From Marivita sp041725935 (lineage in GTDB: Bacteria > Pseudomonadota > Alphaproteobacteria > Rhodobacterales > Rhodobacteraceae), in the NCBI GenBank assembly GCA_041725935.1, contig JBGRQD010000001.1:1-64000 (forward strand): a stretch of DNA of 64,000 nucleotides, written 5' to 3'. The translations under genes were made by a program, and so were the position numbers. Positions 56,995-64,000 of this stretch are shown piece by piece. The notes below the pieces were generated by a model, which was not told the origin of the DNA, did not search any database, and saw only the letters and a list, made by a program, of their open reading frames with translations. Position 1 is the stretch's first letter, and every line of letters starts with the position of its first letter.

Positions 56995-57672
56995 ATGCCC
57001 AAAATTTCCGAATTCGCCCGCGTGTCGAGCGGCGCGTATGATGCCAATCCTTCTGTTCCGCGCTGGGTCGCTGCAACTCCGCAATACGATCCGAATTCCG
57101 GATTACGGTCAGTCATTTTTACGGATGGAACCGTGTTTGTGGTGGCCTTTCGCGGTACCGACGACCCTTCCGATCTGGTCGAGGACGCGCAGCTGACTTT
57201 CGGCATGAACACCGCCATGTATCCGATCGGAGAAGCGGTGGCTGCCGGGGCCGGGGTACACGGCGCGGTTTACGTGACCGGCCATTCCCTCGGCGGCGCA
57301 GTGGCGCAGGTGGTTGGGTCTCGGATGGGCCTGCCCTTTGTGACGTTCAACGCGCCTGGCGTGGCAGTATTGGCGTCGCGCAACATGTGGCAGGGCAACT
57401 ACCTCGCCATACAGGCACGGGTCGCCGGTGCATTTGCCAGCGCCGTGGCTGACCCCGGTCAGGCCGTGCGCGATGCCCGATCCGCCTTTAGCATCGCCAA
57501 TGGCAAGAATTTTCGGCTGAGTACGGATGTCGTCAGCGGAACCGGTATTCACTATGGAGATGTGATCACCTTGCCTGCGGGAACCGCAAATCCGCTGACC
57601 GCACATGGGATCGCAACGATGATCGGCGTCTTGGACGGCGTGCCGGCCGGAAACCTGACCTTCCCGGCCTGA
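56995..57672 (+). CDS. Class 3 lipase-family protein
   Basis: A 225-residue alpha/beta hydrolase with nucleophile Ser98 in VTGHSLGGAVAQ and the lipase-3 text VVAFRGTDDPSDLVEDAQ before it. No Sec signal peptide is seen; the C-terminal part HYGDVITLPAGTANPLTAHG probably supplies the His of the triad. Substrate unknown (lipid or ester). It stands alone, divergent from the ligase gene and convergent with the next gene. Confidence 0.8.
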   Translation: MPKISEFARVSSGAYDANPSVPRWVAATPQYDPNSGLRSVIFTDGTVFVVAFRGTDDPSDLVEDAQLTFGMNTAMYPIGEAVAAGAGVHGAVYVTGHSLGGAVAQVVGSRMGLPFVTFNAPGVAVLASRNMWQGNYLAIQARVAGAFASAVADPGQAVRDARSAFSIANGKNFRLSTDVVSGTGIHYGDVITLPAGTANPLTAHGIATMIGVLDGVPAGNLTFPA

Positions 57673-57679
57673 GACCGGC

Positions 57680-58111
57680 TCAGTCGACCTTGCGCATGTC
57701 GATCGCCAGCATCTCGTCGATGGTCTGAAATGGCAGCCCAAGAGCTGTCATCACCGCGTCTTCGCGTTCCAGAACGACCGCGATCACGCCCTGGCTGGCG
57801 CTCCAGCCGTTCTTTGCCAGCGCGGCGGAGCGCAACGACAGGGGGGTGTTCGCGAAATAGATCATCAGGGTCTCGGTCTCGCGCATCGCGAGTTCGGCCC
57901 CCTTGGTGGCCTGCAACTGCATGATCCGTGCAAAGTCGCGTTCCATGTCGGTGATGCGGCTGAGATCGATCAGATGGCGCTGACCGGGGCGGGCGGCGGG
58001 GTCGCTCGCATAGGCACCAAACGCCTTGAGGCTGTCTGCCACCATCATCGCTCCGCTGTAACGCACATAGACAAGGTTGTGGCTTGGCAGGATTTGATAC
58101 GTGGCAGGCAT
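57680..58111 (-). CDS. Conserved-type 143-residue protein, unknown function
   Basis: A soluble protein (LPSHNLVYVRYSGAMMVADS, then RHLIDLSRITDMERDFARIM) with alternating strands and helices that recalls a SpoIIAA/STAS-like fold. No catalytic motif is seen. It begins directly after the mmsA terminator with GAGGT before the ATG, so it has an independent transcript. The family is not recognised with certainty; the STAS-like comparison rests on pattern only. Confidence 0.65.
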   Translation of the reverse strand: MPATYQILPSHNLVYVRYSGAMMVADSLKAFGAYASDPAARPGQRHLIDLSRITDMERDFARIMQLQATKGAELAMRETETLMIYFANTPLSLRSAALAKNGWSASQGVIAVVLEREDAVMTALGLPFQTIDEMLAIDMRKVD

Positions 58112-58121
58112 GGGACCTCAA

Positions 58122-58152
58122 AAAAAGGGGCGATCGTAAACCGCCCCTTTTT
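58122..58152. terminator. Bidirectional terminator after mmsA
   Basis: AAAAAGGGGCG (58122-58132) pairs with CGCCCCTTTTT (58142-58152) with a nine-base loop; T-runs exist in both directions. It ends mmsA, which runs leftward, and lies within the leader of the next minus-strand gene. Confidence 0.85.
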
Positions 58153-58172
58153 CTCTCAATTCGGATATCAAA

Positions 58173-59672
58173 TCAATCCATGGCTTTGAAGTTGAACTCG
58201 CCGCCTTCCTTGATCCCCGACGGCCAGCGCGAGGTGATCGTCTTGGTGCGGGTGTAGAACTTGAAGCTGTCGGGCCCGTGCTGGTTCAGGTCGCCGAACA
58301 TGGATTTCTTCCAGCCGCCGAAGGTGTGATAGGCCAGCGGCACCGGGATCGGCACGTTGATGCCCACCATGCCAATGTTCACCCGGTGCGCAAAGTCGCG
58401 GGCAGTGTCGCCGTCACGGGTAAAGATCGCGGTGCCGTTGCCATACTCATGGTCCATCGCCAGCTTGAGCGCCTCTTCGTAAGACCCGGCACGCACGGTG
58501 GACAGCACGGGACCAAAAATCTCCTGCTTGTAGATGTCCATATCCGGTGTGACGCGGTCAAAGAGGTGCGGACCGACGAAGAACCCGTTTTCGTAGCCCT
58601 GCAATTTGAAATCGCGGTTATCTACCACCAGTTCCGCGCCCTGATCGACACCGGACTGGATCAGGCCAAGGATGCGCTCTTTGGCTTCGCGGGTCACAAC
58701 GGGGCCGAAATCGACATCGTCACCATCGGTATAGGGGGCCACGCGCAGCTTCTCGATCCGGGGGACCAGCGCGCTGATCAGCCGGTCGGCGGTTTCCTCA
58801 CCCACGGGAACAGCAACGGACACCGCCATGCAGCGTTCGCCCGCCGCGCCAAAGCCCGCACCGATCAGCGCGTCGGCGGCCTGATCCATGTCGGCGTCCG
58901 GCATGACGATCAGGTGGTTCTTTGCACCGCCGAAACACTGTGCGCGTTTGCCGTTCGCGGTGGCGCGGCTGTAGATATATTGCGCAATCGGGGTGGAGCC
59001 GACAAAGGACACACCCTGGATGATCTCGTGATCCAGCAGCGTATCCACCGCCTCCTTGGTGCCGTTCACGACCTGGAACACACCTTTGGGCAGGCCCGCC
59101 TCGACGAACAGCTCCGCCAGCATCAGCGGCACCGAGGGATCACGCTCGGACGGTTTGAGCACCACCGCGTTGCCGCAGGCGAGGGCCGGGCCGACATGCC
59201 AGAGCGGCATCATCGCCGGGAAGTTGAACGGCATGATGGAGGCGACCACACCCAGAGGCTGACGCATGGAATACATGTCGATGCCGGGGCCTGCGTCGTC
59301 GGTGTATTCGCCCTTGAGCATCTGCGGCGCGCCAACGCAGTATTCAATCACTTCAAGACCACGCTGAAGGTCGCCCTTGGCGTCCGGGATCGTCTTGCCG
59401 TGCTCGCGGCTCAGCGCCTCGGCCAGAATATCCATGTCGCGGTTCATCAGCGCAACCATCTTCATCATGACACGTGCGCGCTTCTGCGGGTTGGTGGCGC
59501 CCCAGGCGACTTGCGCCTTGGCGGCTTCCTCGACCGCCGAAGACACTTCGGCCGGGCTGGCCAGCGGCAGCTTGGCCTGAACCTCGCCCGTGGCGGGGTT
59601 GTAGACATCACCGAACTGCCCGGACGTGCCCTTGACCATCGCGCCGTTGATGAAATGCGTAAGCTCTTTCAT
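58173..59672 (-). CDS. mmsA: Methylmalonate-semialdehyde dehydrogenase (CoA-acylating)
   Basis: A 499-residue aldehyde dehydrogenase with catalytic Cys281 in GAAGERCMAVSVAV, a sequence typical of MmsA. Other MmsA features are IMPFNFPAMMPLWHVGPALACGN and FGGAKNHLIVMPDADMD. It converts methylmalonate semialdehyde to propionyl-CoA, ending valine degradation. GGGAGAAAG precedes the start. A LysR gene is divergent 98 bases away, and two direct repeats lie between them. Confidence 0.96.
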   Translation of the reverse strand: MKELTHFINGAMVKGTSGQFGDVYNPATGEVQAKLPLASPAEVSSAVEEAAKAQVAWGATNPQKRARVMMKMVALMNRDMDILAEALSREHGKTIPDAKGDLQRGLEVIEYCVGAPQMLKGEYTDDAGPGIDMYSMRQPLGVVASIMPFNFPAMMPLWHVGPALACGNAVVLKPSERDPSVPLMLAELFVEAGLPKGVFQVVNGTKEAVDTLLDHEIIQGVSFVGSTPIAQYIYSRATANGKRAQCFGGAKNHLIVMPDADMDQAADALIGAGFGAAGERCMAVSVAVPVGEETADRLISALVPRIEKLRVAPYTDGDDVDFGPVVTREAKERILGLIQSGVDQGAELVVDNRDFKLQGYENGFFVGPHLFDRVTPDMDIYKQEIFGPVLSTVRAGSYEEALKLAMDHEYGNGTAIFTRDGDTARDFAHRVNIGMVGINVPIPVPLAYHTFGGWKKSMFGDLNQHGPDSFKFYTRTKTITSRWPSGIKEGGEFNFKAMD

Positions 59673-59704
59673 GATCTTTCTCCCATTTTGCGCGCAGCAT
59701 AGCC

Positions 59705-59716
59705 TTGCAAAAATGC
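59705..59716. promoter_or_regulatory. LysR-type binding repeat 1 (mmsA-proximal)
   Basis: TTGCAAAAATGC in the mmsA-lysR gap; an identical copy lies 42 bases to the right (about four helical turns), a layout typical of LysR regulation. Confidence 0.5.
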
Positions 59717-59746
59717 GGGGCAAAGAGGCAATATCCCAAATACGTT

Positions 59747-59758
59747 TTGCAAAAATGC
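59747..59758. promoter_or_regulatory. LysR-type binding repeat 2 (regulator-proximal)
   Basis: Second copy of TTGCAAAAATGC, here extended to the inverted repeat TTTGCA-AAAA-TGCAAA, just before the regulator gene. It fits an autoregulatory LysR recognition site. Confidence 0.5.
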
Positions 59759-59770
59759 AAAGGTCTCGGG

Positions 59771-60673
59771 ATGCAGAGCTGGGATGACCTGCGGATTTTC
59801 CTGTCCGTCGCGCGGAGCGAAACCCTGTCCGGGGCGGGCCGTTCGCTGCGTATGGACGCGGCCACCGTGGGACGCCGCATCGCGCGGCTTGAGGATGCCA
59901 TCGGTCAGGCGCTGTTCGTCAAAAGCCCGCAAGGCTATACCCTGACCGAAGCGGGCACACGGCTGATCGACCACGCCGAACGCGCCGAACAAGCGATGCA
60001 GGGCGCGCAATCGGTTCTGACGGGAGAGGCGGGCACCCTGACCGGGCAGATCCGCATCGGTGCGCCGGATGGCTGCGCCAATTTCGTGCTGCCGCGAGTC
60101 TTTGCGGACCTGTCAAAGGCCAATCCGGATCTGGACCTTCAGATCGTGGCCCAGCCCCGCGTGGTCAACCTGTCCCGACGCGAGGCGGATATGGCGATCA
60201 CCGTCAGCCCGCCCACCGCGTCGCGGCTGTCTTACCAACGCATCACCGATTACAAGCTGCACCTTGCCGCCAGCCAGACCTACCTGACCACTGCACCGCG
60301 CCTGAAGACGCCGGAGGACCTGCGCCATCACAGGATCGTCGGCTATATCCCCGACATGATCTTCGACAAGGAACTGGATTACCTCAGCGATCTGGCGCTC
60401 GACCGGGTCGCGCTGGCGTCGAACTCGGCTTCGGTGCAGATCCAGATTTTGCGCCAGCATGGCGGCATCGGCATCACGCATGACTTCGCGCTGCCTTTTG
60501 CGCCGGGGGTGCAGCGGGTTCTGACCGATGCGCTGTCCTTCACCCGCAGCTTTTACCTCGTGCGCCATGCCGAGGACCGCCGCCTTGACCGGATCTCGCG
60601 TTTTGCCGCTGCACTTGCGCACGGTGTGCGGTCCGAGGTCGCGCGGCTCGAGTCTCTGCTTTCAGGCACTTGA
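59771..60673 (+). CDS. LysR-family regulator, probable mmsA regulator
   Basis: A 300-residue LysR-type protein: winged helix MQSWDDLRIFLSVARSETLSGAGRSLRMDAATVGRRIARLEDAIGQALF, then a substrate-binding domain (LTGQIRIGAPDGCANFVLP). The start at 59771 was chosen by the standard length of the helix-turn-helix. The divergent position to mmsA and the two repeats between them suggest control of mmsA, with a valine-pathway intermediate as inducer (inference). Confidence 0.88.
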   Translation: MQSWDDLRIFLSVARSETLSGAGRSLRMDAATVGRRIARLEDAIGQALFVKSPQGYTLTEAGTRLIDHAERAEQAMQGAQSVLTGEAGTLTGQIRIGAPDGCANFVLPRVFADLSKANPDLDLQIVAQPRVVNLSRREADMAITVSPPTASRLSYQRITDYKLHLAASQTYLTTAPRLKTPEDLRHHRIVGYIPDMIFDKELDYLSDLALDRVALASNSASVQIQILRQHGGIGITHDFALPFAPGVQRVLTDALSFTRSFYLVRHAEDRRLDRISRFAAALAHGVRSEVARLESLLSGT

Positions 60674-60727
60674 CAGAACATGGCTCCGTGAGGACGCTGG
60701 AAGTCCATAGGGACCGGAGGACCGATC

Positions 60728-61162
60728 ATGCAAGTTCATCACATTCTCAAAAGCAAGGCCACGGATGCAGTCGTGACTGTGAAGTCCGGCACCACCATCG
60801 CGGATGTGGCACGGCTGCTGACCGACAAGCGCATCGGCACGGTTGTCGTGTCGAATGACGACGAGATCGCGCTTGGTATCCTGTCCGAACGCGACATCGT
60901 GCGGGAACTTGCCAATCGCGGCGCGGCCTGCCTTTCGGACTCGGTGGACACCTACATGACGGAAAAGCTGGTGACCTGCAGCCGTAATGACGATGCCGAT
61001 CACATCCTGTCGCAGATGACCGAAGGGCGGTTCCGCCACATGCCCGTGGTCGAAGATGGAAAGCTGGTGGGGCTCATCACCATCGGGGACGTGGTGAAGG
61101 CGCGGCTGACGGAACTGGCGATGGAGCGCAACGCGCTGGAAGGGATGATCATGGGGCACTGA
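60728..61162 (+). CDS. CBS-domain pair protein
   Basis: A 144-residue stand-alone protein with two CBS motifs: VVTVKSGTTIADVARLLTDKRIGTVVVSNDDE, and LVTCSRNDDADHILSQMTEGRFRHMPVVEDGKLVGLITIGDVV. Such proteins bind adenine nucleotides and modulate other enzymes. GGAGGACC precedes the ATG. It stands alone before coaD. Partner unknown. Confidence 0.9.
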   Translation: MQVHHILKSKATDAVVTVKSGTTIADVARLLTDKRIGTVVVSNDDEIALGILSERDIVRELANRGAACLSDSVDTYMTEKLVTCSRNDDADHILSQMTEGRFRHMPVVEDGKLVGLITIGDVVKARLTELAMERNALEGMIMGH

Positions 61163-61194
61163 CCCCGAAAACCGTCATCTGCTTGATCTTCCCG

Positions 61195-61224
61195 CAGTTT
61201 TGATGCGAGACAGGGGCAAAACTG
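61195..61224. promoter_or_regulatory. Inverted repeat before coaD
   Basis: CAGTTTTG (61195-61202) and CAAAACTG (61217-61224) are perfect complements around 14 bases, between the CBS gene and coaD. Either a weak terminator for the former or an operator for the latter. Confidence 0.35.
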
Positions 61225-61245
61225 ACGTTCTACCGGAGACTGCCC

Positions 61246-61746
61246 ATGCGCATCGGTCTTTATCCCGGGACTTTTGACCCGATCACCATGGGCCATATCG
61301 ACATCATCCGTCGGGCCGCGGTCCTTGTCGACAGGCTTGTTATTGGCGTGGCCATCAACCGTGACAAGGGGCCGCTCTTCGATCTGGACGAACGGGTCGC
61401 CATGCTCGAAGCGGAGTGCCTGTCGCTGGCCGAACAGACCGGCATCGAGATCGTGGTACATCCGTTCGAGAACCTGCTGATCGACTGCGCCCGCGATGTC
61501 GATGCCTCGATCATCGTGCGCGGTCTGCGCGCGGTGGCCGATTTCGAATATGAATTCCAGATGGTCGGGATGAACCGCGCGCTGGATGACAGCGTGGAGA
61601 CCGTGTTCCTGATGGCCGAAGCCCGTCATCAGGCGATTGCCTCGAAACTGGTCAAGGAAATCGCCCGGCTGGGGGGCGACGTGTCCAAATTCGTTACGGC
61701 ACCTGTGCGGCAGGCCTTGATCCAGAAGTTCGATCCGCAGAAATGA
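61246..61746 (+). CDS. coaD: Phosphopantetheine adenylyltransferase
   Basis: A 166-residue nucleotidyltransferase of coenzyme A synthesis. The start RIGLYPGTFDPITMGHIDII holds the T/HxGH-type motif, and IIVRGLRAVADFEYEFQM and the later ISSK-like segment (AIASKLVKEIARLGGDVSKFV) are standard. CCGGAGA precedes the start. A GC-rich hairpin follows its stop. Confidence 0.97.
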   Translation: MRIGLYPGTFDPITMGHIDIIRRAAVLVDRLVIGVAINRDKGPLFDLDERVAMLEAECLSLAEQTGIEIVVHPFENLLIDCARDVDASIIVRGLRAVADFEYEFQMVGMNRALDDSVETVFLMAEARHQAIASKLVKEIARLGGDVSKFVTAPVRQALIQKFDPQK

Positions 61747-61750
61747 CGAA

Positions 61751-61772
61751 AGCCGCGCAGATTTGCGCGGCT
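61751..61772. terminator. Hairpin after coaD
   Basis: AGCCGCGC (61751-61758) pairs with GCGCGGCT (61765-61772) around AGATTT. The following sequence is only partly T-rich, so termination is plausible but not certain. Confidence 0.55.
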
Positions 61773-61799
61773 GTGTCCTTTGCAACGATCCCGCTTTGC

Positions 61800-61964
61800 T
61801 CAGCGGCCGTAGATGGCGTGCGCTGCAATTTTTTCGGCATCGCCCTGATAGATGTTCAGATCCAGCGCCACATCAAGCGGCATCATCCGGATTTCCCGAA
61901 CAGTGCGATGGTAAGCGGCCCGCTTTTGAAGACGGTTCCGCAGGGAAGACATAAGATGGGCCAT
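61800..61964 (-). CDS. Small basic DUF1127-like protein
   Basis: A 54-residue protein (MAHLMSSLRNRLQKRAAYHR, then LDLNIYQGDAEKIAAHAIYGR). The motif RTVREIRMMPLDVALDLNIY is like the short DUF1127/YjiS group found near stress and phosphate genes in alphaproteobacteria. GAAAGGACTGACC before the ATG at 61964 fixes the start; the upstream extension of the frame has no coding character. Function unknown, RNA binding has been suggested for relatives. Confidence 0.65.
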   Translation of the reverse strand: MAHLMSSLRNRLQKRAAYHRTVREIRMMPLDVALDLNIYQGDAEKIAAHAIYGR

Positions 61965-62131
61965 GGTCAGTCCTTTCCTTGCTCTATGGTCCTGTGCCGG
62001 CAGGCTGTTTGCGCTACCAGCTACAGGATTGAACATAAGGATGCTGCGGTGCAGAACAACTGACAGTAGGGAAAGCCCGCCTTGCGTGTGACGCAAGGGT
62101 CTGGCAATCCGGCCCGCCTGCCAAGGTCCGA

Positions 62132-62599
62132 TCAATCAAGATGCGCGGTCCGGTGCAACAGGTCTTCGAGTTCGGCACGCATGGCGATCAGCTTGGCTTC
62201 GTGCAAGGCGGGACCGTTCTCCTCGGCTTCGCGGAAGGCTGACAGCACATGGTCCTCGCCGTTGCGAACCTGATCCATCACGTCCTCGTCGATCTCGTCG
62301 AAAAGCGCGCGGACAGACACAACAGCCTTGTTCACGGTACCCATGAGCGAGCCGTCGGCATCGACATGCCCGTGCAATAGCCGCGCGATCTCTTCCGCAT
62401 GTCGGGCGTGCATGTCACGGAACGAGATGGCCACGTCGCGAAACTCGGGTTCAGCCTTGTCGACCATGACGTCGAAACCGGCCTTGGCATCAACGATGCG
62501 GGTGTAGAGGTCACGCAGTTGATCGTTCGGCGTGGTGGGTTCGGCCTGCATCGTCGGGTCGAGATGCGGTTTTCCGGGGTTGAGGGTGCTGTCGGTCAT
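62132..62599 (-). CDS. DUF2383-like ferritin-fold protein
   Basis: A 155-residue helical protein (LRDLYTRIVDAKAGFDVMVDKAEPEFRDVAISFRDMHARHAEEIARLLHGH) with Glu and His spaced as in four-helix ferritin-like PA2169/DUF2383 proteins. GGAGACATC precedes the start. Relatives are stress-induced; metal binding is inferred only. It is followed by the DUF1127-like gene on the same strand after 167 bases. Confidence 0.75.
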   Translation of the reverse strand: MTDSTLNPGKPHLDPTMQAEPTTPNDQLRDLYTRIVDAKAGFDVMVDKAEPEFRDVAISFRDMHARHAEEIARLLHGHVDADGSLMGTVNKAVVSVRALFDEIDEDVMDQVRNGEDHVLSAFREAEENGPALHEAKLIAMRAELEDLLHRTAHLD

Positions 62600-62647
62600 G
62601 ATGTCTCCTTTTCCGGCGGGACGTGCCCCGCTCTTGAAAAGGCAATT

Positions 62648-62671
62648 CCGGAAACCCTGTCGGGTTCCCGG
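62648..62671. terminator. Weak hairpin after gap
   Basis: CCGGAAACCC and GGGTTCCCGG pair with one mismatch around TGTC, after the minus-strand gap gene. No T-run; may reduce read-through. Confidence 0.35.
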
Positions 62672-62732
62672 ATCGGGTCTGCGCCATCGGCACGGTTCTG
62701 CCGATATGGGCGATCGGCGCGCGGGACCGATG

Positions 62733-63734
62733 TCAGATGAGCTTGCCCATCGCCACTGCGGTGTCCGCCATGCGGTTCGAGAAACCCCATTCGTTGTCGT
62801 ACCAGCTCAGGATGCGAACCATGTTGCCGTCCATCACCTTGGTCTGGTCGGTGTGGAAGATCGACGAATGCGGGTCGTGGTTGAAATCCGACGACACCAG
62901 CGGCTTGTCGGTATAGCCAAGGATGCCTTTGAGCGGGCCATTGGCGGCGCCTCGGATCGCGTCGTTGATTTCCTCGACCGTGGTATTGCGCGACGCGGTG
63001 AAAGTCAGATCGACCACCGACACGTTCGGCGTCGGCACCCGGATCGCCACGCCATCCAGCTTGCCATTCAGTTCCGGCAGCACCAGACCCACGGCCTTGG
63101 CGGCACCAGTGGAGGTCGGGATCATGGACAGGGCAGCAGCCCGCGCGCGGTAAAGATCCTTGTGCATCGTATCCAGCGTCGGCTGGTCGCCGGTGTAGGA
63201 GTGGATCGTCGTCATGAAACCACGCTCGATCCCGATGGTGTTGTTCAGCACATAAGCGACCGGAGACAGGCAGTTGGTTGTGCAGGATGCGTTCGACACG
63301 ATCAGGTCATCGGCGGTCAGGCTGTCATGGTTGACACCGTAGACGACCGTTTTGTCCGCGTCCTTGCCCGGCGCCGAGATCAGAACGCGGCTTGCACCGT
63401 TTTCCAAATGCGCCTGACAGGCCTCTTTGGAGGTAAAGATGCCGGTGCATTCCAGAACAACGTCCACATCCGACCACGGCAGATCGGCAGGGTTGCGCAT
63501 TGCCGTCACCTTGATGGGGCCACGGCCCACGTCGATGAAGTCTTCGCCGGTGGTGACTTCGACCGGGAAACGCCCGTGCACGCTGTCATATTGCAGCAGA
63601 TGCGCGTTGGTCTCGACCGGGCCCAGATCGTTGATCGCGATGACCTCGATGTCGGTACGACCGGATTCGATGATGGCGCGCAGAATGTTGCGGCCGATGC
63701 GGCCAAATCCGTTGATGGCGACTTTGGTGCTCAT
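62733..63734 (-). CDS. gap: Glyceraldehyde-3-phosphate dehydrogenase, type I
   Basis: A 333-residue GAPDH: NAD site VAINGFGRIGRNILRA, catalytic Cys151 in NASCTTNCLSP, and the usual HSYTGDQPTLD and SWYDNEWGFSNRM at the C-terminus. It handles the glyceraldehyde 3-phosphate made by Entner-Doudoroff-type routes, including the dgo pathway here. A putative regulator site overlaps its promoter. Confidence 0.97.
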   Translation of the reverse strand: MSTKVAINGFGRIGRNILRAIIESGRTDIEVIAINDLGPVETNAHLLQYDSVHGRFPVEVTTGEDFIDVGRGPIKVTAMRNPADLPWSDVDVVLECTGIFTSKEACQAHLENGASRVLISAPGKDADKTVVYGVNHDSLTADDLIVSNASCTTNCLSPVAYVLNNTIGIERGFMTTIHSYTGDQPTLDTMHKDLYRARAAALSMIPTSTGAAKAVGLVLPELNGKLDGVAIRVPTPNVSVVDLTFTASRNTTVEEINDAIRGAANGPLKGILGYTDKPLVSSDFNHDPHSSIFHTDQTKVMDGNMVRILSWYDNEWGFSNRMADTAVAMGKLI

Positions 63735-63777
63735 GTGGATGTCCTCACTGGTTCGGACAGAGTGCTCTGCCGGGTTC

Positions 63778-63791
63778 CGTTACCGCTAACA
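63778..63791. promoter_or_regulatory. Palindromic site in the gap promoter, CceR-like
   Basis: On the minus strand the 14 bases read TGTTAGCGGTAACG, a near-palindrome like the site of the LacI-family carbon regulator CceR of Rhodobacter (as recalled). A TTGACA lies on the minus strand at 63815-63810 with the site over the -10 region, consistent with repression. Confidence 0.4.
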
Positions 63792-63834
63792 AGCAGAACT
63801 GTGCAAACCTGTCAAGCAACGGGCCGGCCGATGG

Positions 63835-63978
63835 TCACCGCCAGAAGGCAAGCCAGTCGAGAAGATCGATACCCTTGGAGGCCAGGAACACAAACCCGTC
63901 GCCACCTGTCAGAAAGGCGTCTATGGCCAGCCCTCCGAGGATCAGCATCCCCAAACCAATGGCGATTGAATTGGTCAT
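63835..63978 (-). CDS. 47-residue small membrane protein upstream of gap
   Basis: A short frame from ATG at 63978 encodes MTNSIAIGLGMLILGGLAID, then AFLTGGDGFVFLASKGID, LLDWLAFWR. A single hydrophobic helix is followed by an aromatic end. AGGGATAAGG lies before the start. It lies upstream of gap on the same strand, but a promoter-like TTGACA separates them. Function unknown; the composition supports a real small membrane protein. Confidence 0.55.
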   Translation of the reverse strand: MTNSIAIGLGMLILGGLAIDAFLTGGDGFVFLASKGIDLLDWLAFWR

Positions 63979-64000
63979 CGCGGCCTTATCCCTCTGCTTC

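Noticed and set aside
58278..59702. Plus-strand open frame of about 470 codons over mmsA
   Set aside because: Antisense to MmsA; His/Arg-rich text with no domain.

Overview
The window looks like the chromosome of a marine Rhodobacterales (Roseobacter-group) alphaproteobacterium. It is GC-rich, carries the rhizobial/roseobacter-type aglR-aglEFGAK operon, a Hint-domain secreted protein of the type common in this order, an alphaproteobacterial GTTC-N7-GTTC LexA box before uvrA, and valine-catabolism genes in Rhodobacterales style. No rRNA, tRNA, CRISPR array or intact insertion sequence was seen.

Region 1 (1-3.3 kb) is accessory DNA, visibly more AT-rich around 1.7-2.7 kb. It holds a partial Rad50-like ATPase with a zinc hook, a small partner gene, a divergent GIY-YIG nuclease-like gene, an orphan protein, and a stop-interrupted C-terminal remnant of a recombinase at the border. 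Region 2 (3.3-18.2 kb) is a PQQ-dependent alcohol oxidation locus: an ExaA/PedH-type quinoprotein with a lanthanide signature, two c-type cytochromes (one PedF-like), a beta-propeller protein, an ABC-2 ATPase/permease pair, two quinoprotein-associated solute-binding proteins, a small secreted protein, a NosR-like flavin/iron-sulfur membrane protein with its ApbE flavinyltransferase, and an SsuABC-like importer whose parts lie at opposite ends of the locus. Region 3 (18.2-25 kb) is miscellaneous: DUF2306, YdeI-like, a CPA1 antiporter with a cyclic-nucleotide domain, a PagL-like protein, a GAF protein.

Region 4 (25-36.7 kb) is a galactoside operon: IclR regulator and ABC ATPase on one strand; on the other, binding protein, two permeases, GH4 alpha-galactosidase, an oxidative galactose pathway (SDR dehydrogenase, KDGal kinase, KDPGal aldolase, lactonase) and GH42 beta-galactosidase, largely translationally coupled. 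The sugar-acid dehydratase step is absent. Region 5 (36.6-46.7 kb) is the alpha-glucoside locus: glk, GH1 beta-glucosidase and aglR on the minus strand, aglEFGAK on the plus strand, with two palindromic LacI-type operators between.

Region 6 (46.7-52.4 kb) has a helix-hairpin-helix protein with a histone-H1-like Lys/Ala tail, a 37-residue Lys-rich peptide, a ribbon-helix-helix protein, SOS-controlled uvrA and the Hint protein. Region 7 (52.4-60.7 kb) is valine degradation (isobutyryl-CoA dehydrogenase, 3-hydroxyisobutyryl-CoA hydrolase, mmsB, and separately mmsA with a divergent LysR regulator), interrupted by a carboxylate-amine ligase, a lipase and an unknown gene. Region 8 (60.7-64 kb) has a CBS protein, coaD, small stress-type proteins, gap and a 47-residue membrane peptide. 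All function calls are from reading the translations; no database search was run.
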